A stretch of 64,000 nt of DNA from Polynucleobacter sp. MWH-Berg-3C6. Lineage in GTDB: Bacteria > Pseudomonadota > Gammaproteobacteria > Burkholderiales > Burkholderiaceae. Shown piece after piece: positions 7,259 to 13,159 of this stretch (the first letter of the stretch is position 1; every line of letters begins with the position of its first letter). The notes beneath the pieces were generated by a model. It was not told where the DNA came from and made no database searches. It worked only from the letters and a program-made list of their open reading frames with translations. The DNA lies in the NCBI RefSeq assembly GCF_018881855.1, contig NZ_JACVPN010000004.1, forward strand, positions 1 to 64,000, read 5' to 3'. The position numbers were made by a program, and so were the translations under genes.

Positions 7259-8506
7259 CTATCTCTTCTTAAACAACTCATCCCAAATTTCATCCACTCT
7301 TTGTGCCAATCTATAGGCTAATAGAGGTGGGACAGCGTTGCCAATTAGCCTATAACCATCAGACGCAGAAAGTTTATTTGGGATTACAAACTCATAGTCG
7401 TTTGGAAATGTTTGTATCCTCGCACACTCCCTTACAGTCAATCTTCTTTGCTGTAATCCTTTTGCTAATTCCTCTAAATTCTTTCCACCATTTGCTTTGT
7501 TCAATCTTCTAAATTCAATGTTGCCGTGATGTTCAGCACGAATGGTTGGACCAGCACCCAATAAGTTTACTTCTGCTTGTCCTTGTAATTTTTTACCAAT
7601 ATATTTTGCTTTTGAATATGCTTGTTGCGACAAATCCTTGCTCAACTCTGGCTCTTTAAGCCCAGCGAATGCTGCCTTTGTAGTGCTTATAGGCAATATC
7701 TTTCTACCATCGCTTGTTTGATTTCCGTGCGTTTGTAAAGGATATGGATTAAGCGTATCTGGCAATGTGCCGTGTTTATCTACATATCGCAATACATCAG
7801 CCTTCAATTTTTGCTTATTGATTCCTATGAAAATAACTCGTTCGCGTGTTTGTGGAATTCCATAGTGCGTAGCATTCAAAACTTTAACTGGAACAACTAT
7901 GTATGAGCTTCCATCAATTGACGCAAAGTCTTTTTCAATTACTGCTTTGGCATCACCAAGTGATACCAAGCCTTTAACATTTTCAGCATAAAATATTTTT
8001 GGTTTTACTTGTGCGACATACTCACGCATCCAGTAATAAAGCATTCCGCGATTTTCTGCTGTTGGGTCTTCATTGTCTTGTAACAACTTTCTATTGCCCA
8101 AATGGCTTTTATCAGAATTGAAGCCAAGTCTTTTTCCAGCAACACTAAAGTCATTACAAGGAAATCCACCCGTTACAACGTCTATATCTTTTAAGTTTTT
8201 GCGTTTGCCAGCTTTAATATCTTTAACAATATCAACAATGCTTTCCGCTTCGTAAACGCCAGTTACGTCTCTCTTTTTACTAAAGTAAGAGTTCCACGCT
8301 TCTTTTGCTTTGTGGTTTACATCGCAAGCAAACACAGTTTCAAACCCTAAACTGTCTAACTTTACAAACCCACTTTTATCAGCTTTCTTTACTAAATGTT
8401 GTTCTGTTGAATTTAGGCAAGACTTATGAACTTCGAAGTCACCTTCAAAGCCAATATCCATTCCACCACAACCAGAAAATAAAGAAGCTACCTTGCGTTT
8501 ATTCAT
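7259..8506 (-). CDS. DNA (cytosine-5) methyltransferase
   Basis: C5-cytosine DNA methyltransferase of 415 residues, expected to protect host DNA from the convergent endonuclease. Motifs seen: SLFSGCGGMDIGF (8-20, AdoMet binding), GGFPCNDFS (113-121, catalytic Cys117; the site reads PCN instead of the more common PCQ), YAENVKGL (motif VI, Glu175), PQTRERVIF, and near the C terminus RECARIQTFP and RLIGNAVPP (motifs IX and X). The full motif set and length indicate an intact enzyme. It is the standard 5-methylcytosine type with a target-recognition region between residues 240 and 340. The target site cannot be deduced. Confidence 0.93.
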   Translation of the reverse strand: MNKRKVASLFSGCGGMDIGFEGDFEVHKSCLNSTEQHLVKKADKSGFVKLDSLGFETVFACDVNHKAKEAWNSYFSKKRDVTGVYEAESIVDIVKDIKAGKRKNLKDIDVVTGGFPCNDFSVAGKRLGFNSDKSHLGNRKLLQDNEDPTAENRGMLYYWMREYVAQVKPKIFYAENVKGLVSLGDAKAVIEKDFASIDGSSYIVVPVKVLNATHYGIPQTRERVIFIGINKQKLKADVLRYVDKHGTLPDTLNPYPLQTHGNQTSDGRKILPISTTKAAFAGLKEPELSKDLSQQAYSKAKYIGKKLQGQAEVNLLGAGPTIRAEHHGNIEFRRLNKANGGKNLEELAKGLQQRRLTVRECARIQTFPNDYEFVIPNKLSASDGYRLIGNAVPPLLAYRLAQRVDEIWDELFKKR

Positions 8507-8542
8507 TGTTTTATATATTAATTTTTATTGATTATATGATGC

Positions 8543-9214
8543 TTAAGCTAACTCCACAGCCTTACGTTTCATATCATCATTAACGTCTATGTAAGATTGG
8601 GTTGTACTAATATTTTTGTGTCCAGCCAAACTTGCCAATACACGTACACCCACCCCTTGCGTAGCTAAGTTAGTAATAAACGTTCTACGTCCACTATGGC
8701 TACTTGCTCCATCTATTCCACTGCGTTTGTATAGATAGTGAAAAAACTGCGTTAATGTGTTCGCTGTAAAGCCACCACCAGCACTATGACGCTTTTGACT
8801 ATAGAAAAACTTAGTCTCTCTATTTGCTGGTTTGTACACAACAATGTATTTCTCAAATTCTTTACGTAGTTTGTCATTTACAAATACAGTTCTTGCTTCA
8901 TTAGTTTTGGTGTTTTCAGCAATTAAGCGTATTTCGTTCTTAACTGTGCCATCTTCATTTACTACGTCGCAATAACGTAGCGACGCTACCTCTCCAACTC
9001 TCATACCACTTAAAAAGGTGGTGTACAGCAAACAACGATTGCGTAAGCTGTGTTTGCGTGTAGCCGTGTAATCTAAAACTTTGCGTAATTCGTTTTGGTT
9101 TAGTGTTTTTGCTTGCTTTGCCATAGTTTTTTTTCCCAAATAAAGGTTTGCTATAGCTATATGTTGTTTTCTTTGTTTATTTTTTCCTACCTCTTTTTGC
9201 CAAAAAGTTGTCAT
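8543..9214 (-). CDS. Small tyrosine recombinase
   Basis: Tyrosine recombinase/phage integrase catalytic domain of 223 residues. The catalytic set is complete: R72 (SGMRVGE), H173 and R176 (HSGRR), H199 (LAGHKN) and nucleophile Y208 (QSYIDV). The N-terminal DNA-binding arm is very short, unlike the main integrase of this island. The start at 9214 was chosen because GGAGG lies eight bases upstream. A later ATG at 9124 would still keep the catalytic domain. It may resolve or invert island DNA, or regulate excision. It is followed by the methyltransferase gene after 36 bp on the same strand. Confidence 0.85.
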   Translation of the reverse strand: MTTFWQKEVGKNKQRKQHIAIANLYLGKKTMAKQAKTLNQNELRKVLDYTATRKHSLRNRCLLYTTFLSGMRVGEVASLRYCDVVNEDGTVKNEIRLIAENTKTNEARTVFVNDKLRKEFEKYIVVYKPANRETKFFYSQKRHSAGGGFTANTLTQFFHYLYKRSGIDGASSHSGRRTFITNLATQGVGVRVLASLAGHKNISTTQSYIDVNDDMKRKAVELA

Positions 9215-9665
9215 TTGTAAAACCTCCATTTTTATATGCTTAAAGTGCGAAATTCGCTGTTTTTGAACCAAAACCAAAGCTCTTAACTAAAACCTTTGGT
9301 TTCTTATTTAGCTGTTTTTGTCGTCTAAATCCCACTTAAAAGCACAGACTTGTTAAAAGCGTCTACGTGCTTTTACCCCTACCCCCCGTATGTTTGCTAT
9401 TACTTGGTGGCTTTTAAGTGCTTACAGCGTTGATTTGACGTGTTTACTATGCGTAGCGACGAGAGGAGAAGGTTTTGAAGCAATCAGCACCCCTCAATCC
9501 AAAATGAAATGATTTGTCCTTTATTTCATTTCCCACTTAATTTCTATTAATCAGAGATTCTTTATTTTTAGCTGTTTTTATCTTTCTGCTCTTTAGTTAA
9601 ATTTAACCAAAGCAATATAACTACCCATTGCGTCCAATAGGTAGCCATAAAAACTAAACACAACT
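9215..9665. other. Noncoding stretch with inverted repeats, possible origin
   Basis: No gene is apparent. Overlapping inverted repeats are present: CACTTAAAAGC at 9333-9343 pairs with GCTTTTAAGTG at 9410-9420, and AAAAGCAC at 9338-9345 also pairs with GTGCTTTT at 9367-9374. A C-run (CCCCTACCCCCC) lies between them. Next to a possible replication protein gene, such a stretch could be an element origin, but this is only inferred. Confidence 0.4.
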
Positions 9666-10190
9666 TCAGTCAATGTTTAGTGCGTTGTAGGGGATTTGAG
9701 TGTTCTCAAAATCCCAACAACTTAAGTTTCCAAATTGCGTTTCTTTAGTGCCGTACTGTAATAAGTGTGATTGAGTGTTAGCTAACGGTTCTGTAATGTA
9801 TATGTCGTCTTTTTGATGTGCTTTTTCTACCCAACAGTAAGTCCATAGTATTTTTATGTCGTTCGTAGTTAGTACTGTTGGTATGTTGCCTAAATAGATG
9901 TTGTAGTGAAGTGTGTGTTTTGGACTTGTTGTCTGTTTGGTGCCTTCTAAAGTTGGTATTAGTAGTGGTTGATATGTAAGTGGTTTGCGTTTAGCTCCAT
10001 TCCCAAAAAGCTCTTTATTAAAGCAATTACGTGCGTGCCGTAAATCCTTAATTAAGGTGGTTCTCATACGCTCAATTTCCCAATCCTCTTTTTGGTACGT
10101 ATGAAAATGACTTTGGGCAACTACATAGTGGGTAATATGCTTTTGCTGTTTGTCCAAAAAGTCTCTTATTGTGTTTGCTGTAATTCGCAT
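9666..10190 (-). CDS. Uncharacterised island protein, possibly Rep-like
   Basis: Protein of 174 residues. The middle has PKHTLHYNIYLGN (His92 and His95) and further on WTYCWVEKAHQ, IYITEPL and LQYGTKE (Tyr146). The spacing, a His-pair strand followed by a late Tyr-x-x-Lys, recalls small rolling-circle Rep or inovirus-type replication proteins. The histidine pair is H-x-x-H rather than the standard H-hydrophobic-H, so the match is weak. The ATG at 10190 was chosen over an in-frame TTG at 10211. It is divergent from the DUF6641-like gene, and the noncoding repeat-rich stretch lies downstream. Confidence 0.4.
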   Translation of the reverse strand: MRITANTIRDFLDKQQKHITHYVVAQSHFHTYQKEDWEIERMRTTLIKDLRHARNCFNKELFGNGAKRKPLTYQPLLIPTLEGTKQTTSPKHTLHYNIYLGNIPTVLTTNDIKILWTYCWVEKAHQKDDIYITEPLANTQSHLLQYGTKETQFGNLSCWDFENTQIPYNALNID

Positions 10191-10326
10191 ACTTTTATTT
10201 ATGCGAACCAAAGGAAATCAATTAATTTTCTTGTCAAATCATTTGGTTTGACTGGCAAATATAGGTTGCCCAATCCGTTTTTCTGGTACTAAATTAAGTG
10301 TGCCCATTAACTTATAGGAGAACGAT

Positions 10327-10773
10327 ATGAGCACACTTAGCACTTTGAAATTGGTTACAAGCAAGAAACATCAAACTGTCGCACCCATTGTTTTACGTCG
10401 AAATAAGCTCTGTGCCAAATTGGATGAACAGCTTGCTTTATGCGAGGCACAAAAGGCTGGCAATACTTACGCACCCAAACGCTTAAAGACTTTTGTAAAC
10501 AAGCAAACTGGTGAACGTATGACAGCTGAAGTAGCAAAGCGTATAAAAGAATGGTTTTGGGTAAGCCACACAACTGGAAAAATCAATTTAGCTGTTAAGT
10601 ATGGCGCTAAAACACTACCCCTTAATAAAAAGGGTGCTAACGCAATTGAACTTAGCAATGGTGATGAACTAATCAGCACACTTAAGTCACTAAAGATGAT
10701 GGTGGCTAATGGTGAATTAGATGATGCTATGAATGAAGTAAGCACAGCAACACGCGAAGCGTTTAATAAGTGA
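10327..10773 (+). CDS. DUF6641-like conserved island protein
   Basis: Basic protein of 148 residues resembling, from memory, the DUF6641 family found in mobile regions of Burkholderiales. Recognisable pieces are LSTLKLV near the start, PIVLRRNKL, the Lys/Arg-rich APKRLKTF and KRIKEWFWVS, and AVKYGAKTLPL. No catalytic motif is visible, and the function is unknown. ATAGGAGAACGAT precedes the ATG, an excellent ribosome-binding site. Two more small genes follow on the same strand after a 14-bp inverted repeat, and the three genes seem to travel together. Confidence 0.6.
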   Translation: MSTLSTLKLVTSKKHQTVAPIVLRRNKLCAKLDEQLALCEAQKAGNTYAPKRLKTFVNKQTGERMTAEVAKRIKEWFWVSHTTGKINLAVKYGAKTLPLNKKGANAIELSNGDELISTLKSLKMMVANGELDDAMNEVSTATREAFNK

Positions 10774-10777
10774 TTTT

Positions 10778-10818
10778 ATTTACGTGCCCCATCTAATATG
10801 TATTTGGGGCACGTAAAT
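10778..10818. repeat. 14-bp perfect inverted repeat
   Basis: ATTTACGTGCCCCA at 10778-10791 is followed, after 13 bases, by its exact complement TGGGGCACGTAAAT at 10805-10818. It lies 5 bp after the DUF6641-like stop codon and before the next small gene. No T-run follows, so it is more likely an RNA-stability hairpin or protein site than a standard terminator. Confidence 0.65.
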
Positions 10819-10839
10819 GTAATAAACAATAAATACTGT

Positions 10840-10986
10840 ATGAAACGATACAAAGCTACAGTAAATGCGAGTGGAATGTGGATAGAAACTATCTTGTATG
10901 CCCAAAATCAAGCACAGGCATATAAATTATTTCAAACAATATTTGGAAGTGGCAATGTGCCTCATCAGCCCACACAACTTGGATGA
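10840..10986 (+). CDS. Small conserved island protein (48 aa)
   Basis: Protein of 48 residues starting MKRYKATVNASGMWIET. The pattern of a short strand, a GMW turn and a helix (AQAYKLFQTIFGSGNV) suggests a compact folded domain and recalls small proteins that accompany DUF6641-like genes. No function is known to me. The ATG at 10840 was chosen over an upstream ATG at 10798 that would run through the inverted repeat. It is immediately followed by another small gene. Confidence 0.5.
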   Translation: MKRYKATVNASGMWIETILYAQNQAQAYKLFQTIFGSGNVPHQPTQLG

Positions 10987-10987
10987 T

Positions 10988-11167
10988 ATGAAGATACTTG
11001 AAATAACAACAATAAAGCCTTTAACTCCACAGCAAGCACGTATAGATGGACTTAAGCGACAAAAGGAAGCTAGTACGAAAGCACTACAAGCTGAGCGTGA
11101 TAGGCAAAAGGTTGCTAAAGCACAGCAAACGATTGCCAATACCAAAAACAATCAATCAACTTTGTAG
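10988..11167 (+). CDS. Small charged helical island protein (59 aa)
   Basis: Protein of 59 residues with a short hydrophobic start (MKILEITTIKPLTPQQARIDGL) followed by a Lys/Arg/Gln-rich helix (KRQKEASTKALQAERDRQK) that could be a coiled coil or nucleic-acid-binding helix. It begins one base after the preceding gene stops, with GGATG at the junction. Its 3' end overlaps the convergent HEPN-like gene by 16 bases. Function unknown; similar short proteins seem to accompany DUF6641-like genes. Confidence 0.5.
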   Translation: MKILEITTIKPLTPQQARIDGLKRQKEASTKALQAERDRQKVAKAQQTIANTKNNQSTL

Positions 11168-11604
11168 CCAATCCCAATCTCTTTTCTTTGTGCCGTTCGT
11201 AAAGCATTTAATTCTTTTGCCAAATTTAATGCTCTATCTGCCATTTCTTTGTCAAACTCATCTAACCTCCACATAGCACCGTGTAGCAAACTATTCCTTG
11301 CTTTAATTTCAGCCTCTATTTTCTTTGCCGTAGCTAACGGAATGGTTTTCTTTTTTTCCAAATAATTTATATATTTCATCATTACGTCACGTGGGTTCTT
11401 TGTAATTGCTATCTCACCCGTTTCCACTCTTTTAGCAACTACGTACATTGAAAATACTCTGTCTTCAATAATGCTAAAAGCCGTAACGTAAGCCGCTATA
11501 TAAATTTCATCGTTTATTGACTTGTTAATAAGGCTAAATGCTTTACGCAAATTAATATGAACTTGTTTTCGTGCTTCTGCCGTATCGCCTATAGGACGTG
11601 CCAT
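11152..11604 (-). CDS. HEPN-like all-helical protein
   Basis: Helical protein of 150 residues. Near the C terminus ARNSLLHGAMW (R103 to H108) matches the R-polar-x(3)-H signature of HEPN domains, many of which are RNases in toxin-antitoxin and abortive-infection systems. The preceding helix AAYVTAFSIIEDRVFSMY fits the first HEPN helix. No separate antitoxin (for example a MNT nucleotidyltransferase) is next to it, so a toxin role is only a possibility. It has AGGGGTAGCA directly before the ATG and lies 21 bp after the integrase gene on the same strand. Confidence 0.5.
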   Translation of the reverse strand: MARPIGDTAEARKQVHINLRKAFSLINKSINDEIYIAAYVTAFSIIEDRVFSMYVVAKRVETGEIAITKNPRDVMMKYINYLEKKKTIPLATAKKIEAEIKARNSLLHGAMWRLDEFDKEMADRALNLAKELNALRTAQRKEIGIGYKVD

Positions 11605-11625
11605 TGCTACCCCTATTTTAGATAA

Positions 11626-12903
11626 TTACTGTTTATCAGAGATTATGGGTTTTACAGGTTTATGCTTGCCCATTCGTTTGCCTGCTAATTGGTTAGCTAC
11701 GTGTGCGGGTGTTACGTGTCCATAATATTGTTCAATCATCTTAACGCTTGTGCCCATTTGTTTGGATAGCTTAAATATGTCTATTCCTTCTTCCAGTATT
11801 GCCAAATGTGCGTATGTATGTCGCAAGCTATACAGCGTCTTTTGCTTGCTGCCTTTCTTATTCAAACCACTATCACGCATTAAGTGTCTAAACGTAGCAC
11901 CTAAGTTTTCTGTTGTTGTGCCATCACGCAACCTAAATACAAATTCATCCACACCCTTTTTAATTAAGTTATCAAAACTTAGCTTACTAATAGCTGGGTC
12001 ACGCAACTGTATGCGTTCCAAATAATCTTGTGTGTTGTGCCTTGCTATTAACGTGCGTTCACCCCTTTTGCCATTAACTGTGAACTGTAAATAACGCTTT
12101 CCATCTGTTGTAATCCAACGTATGTCTTTCCATTTAAGCCCCAATGCCTCTGTGCCGTGTCGCATTCCCGTATTCGCAAGCACTAATACGTAATCACGCA
12201 ACAATTCACGCATATCTTTAGTTCTTTGTGTATGCCCTTGCTTACTCCACTTCGTCATATAACTGGTAAGACTCTTATATTCACTTTTGCTAAATGCGGG
12301 ACGTGGGACGCTTTTAGCTCCATCATTGCGTAGGTTGGGCAAATGAACTTTGCTCATATACCCCATATCTATTGCGTATTCCAATACACGATTTATTGTT
12401 GAGTTGTGATTGGTAATGGTTGAAGCACGTGGCTTTTTACCCATTTCTTTTTCACGCCATTCGTCAAATTTTGTAAGTGCTTCGTAATCTATGCCATTTA
12501 CGTTATATTTTTCAAAAAATGGGATGAGATATTTGTTAATAACAGCAATGTAGGTTTGGTAAACAACTTTGCCACCACCACCATTCAATTCGTCTTGTAA
12601 TTGCTTTGCCACTACTTTTGCTACAGCACCAAATTTCTTACTTGTAATAACAATGTCTTCGTCTGCCAAAAACCTTGCTCTATCAAATGCTTCGCAAGCT
12701 ACTTTGCCAGCCCAATCTACGTTACGCTCTTTTGTGCTTACTCTATGCCACTTATTAAATAGCTTGTAACGTGCTTGCCATTTGTCGCTGTTCTCTCTTT
12801 TGTAGAGCACAACGTCACCATCACGCAAATGAACAAGCGTGTCGCTGATGGCAACAGATTTAACTTTTGATTGTTTGTGTGGGACAGCGTTTTTGGTTGG
12901 CAT
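11626..12903 (-). CDS. Island tyrosine integrase
   Basis: Phage-type integrase of 425 residues that would recombine the tRNA-Phe attachment sites. N-terminal arm-binding and core-binding regions (about 1-200) precede the catalytic domain. Catalytic residues are R248 (NTGMRHG), R361-H362 (YSLRHTYAH) and the Tyr pair 393-394 (EQYYGHV). The position usually held by the second His (as in MGHSS) reads MGTSV, a variation tolerated in some integrases. It sits 120 bp from the tRNA-Phe 3' end, the normal position for an integrase that uses this site. Confidence 0.92.
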   Translation of the reverse strand: MPTKNAVPHKQSKVKSVAISDTLVHLRDGDVVLYKRENSDKWQARYKLFNKWHRVSTKERNVDWAGKVACEAFDRARFLADEDIVITSKKFGAVAKVVAKQLQDELNGGGGKVVYQTYIAVINKYLIPFFEKYNVNGIDYEALTKFDEWREKEMGKKPRASTITNHNSTINRVLEYAIDMGYMSKVHLPNLRNDGAKSVPRPAFSKSEYKSLTSYMTKWSKQGHTQRTKDMRELLRDYVLVLANTGMRHGTEALGLKWKDIRWITTDGKRYLQFTVNGKRGERTLIARHNTQDYLERIQLRDPAISKLSFDNLIKKGVDEFVFRLRDGTTTENLGATFRHLMRDSGLNKKGSKQKTLYSLRHTYAHLAILEEGIDIFKLSKQMGTSVKMIEQYYGHVTPAHVANQLAGKRMGKHKPVKPIISDKQ

Positions 12904-12977
12904 ACGGACAGCAAAGCCTTGTAAACATTGAATGTAATGTTTTACAGCGTATACCCAAATTAAAACTGTGTAAAGAG

Positions 12978-12988
12978 TGTGTTATAGA
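12978..12988. repeat. Island-end repeat (possible integrase arm site), right
   Basis: Second copy of TGTGTTATAGA, in the 120-bp gap between the integrase start and the tRNA-Phe. It partly overlaps an inverted repeat, GTGTTA with TAACAC. It is paired with 2949-2959 at the other end. Confidence 0.45.
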
Positions 12989-13026
12989 ATTTTGTAACAC
13001 ATTATCGGGCTGAGAGCCTTTATTCT

Positions 13027-13102
13027 TGGTGGCCCGGGGCGGAATCGAACCACCGACACAAGGATTTTCAATCCTCTGCTCTACCGACTGAGCTACCAGG
13101 CC
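13027..13102 (-). tRNA. tRNA-Phe (GAA)
   Basis: Read on the minus strand, 76 nt fold as a complete tRNA: acceptor GGCCTGG paired with CCGGGCC, D arm GCTC...GAGC, anticodon loop TTGAAAA (anticodon GAA, Phe), T arm GGTGG-TTCGATT-CCGCC, discriminator A and an encoded CCA. Its 3' 49 bp serve as the integration site of the island. No strong terminator follows its present 3' end; the likely original one is now at 2813-2837. Confidence 0.97.
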
Positions 13103-13159
13103 AAGACTGAGAATTATAAATGAAACTGCCTCCCAGGCCGGAAATCGGTTTTGTGCTAG

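Larger units (their letters stand above)
2848..13071. mobile_element. tRNA-Phe-borne integrative island with R-M system
   Basis: The island of about 10.2 kb is bounded by 49-bp direct repeats that restore the tRNA-Phe 3' end. It encodes, from the tRNA inward, a tyrosine integrase, a HEPN-like protein, three small conserved mobile-element genes, a possible replication protein, a second tyrosine recombinase, a type II methyltransferase and endonuclease, and an unknown protein with a transglycosylase-like enzyme. It is visibly more AT-rich than the chromosomal genes to its right. No capsid, terminase or conjugation genes are present, so a satellite-like or defence island is more likely than a full prophage. 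Confidence 0.85.

Noticed and set aside
9215-9665. CRISPR array or iteron array
   Set aside because: The repeats are short inverted pairs and not regularly spaced direct repeats, and no cas genes occur in the window.
2848-13071. Complete prophage
   Set aside because: No terminase, capsid, portal, tail or lysis genes are present.
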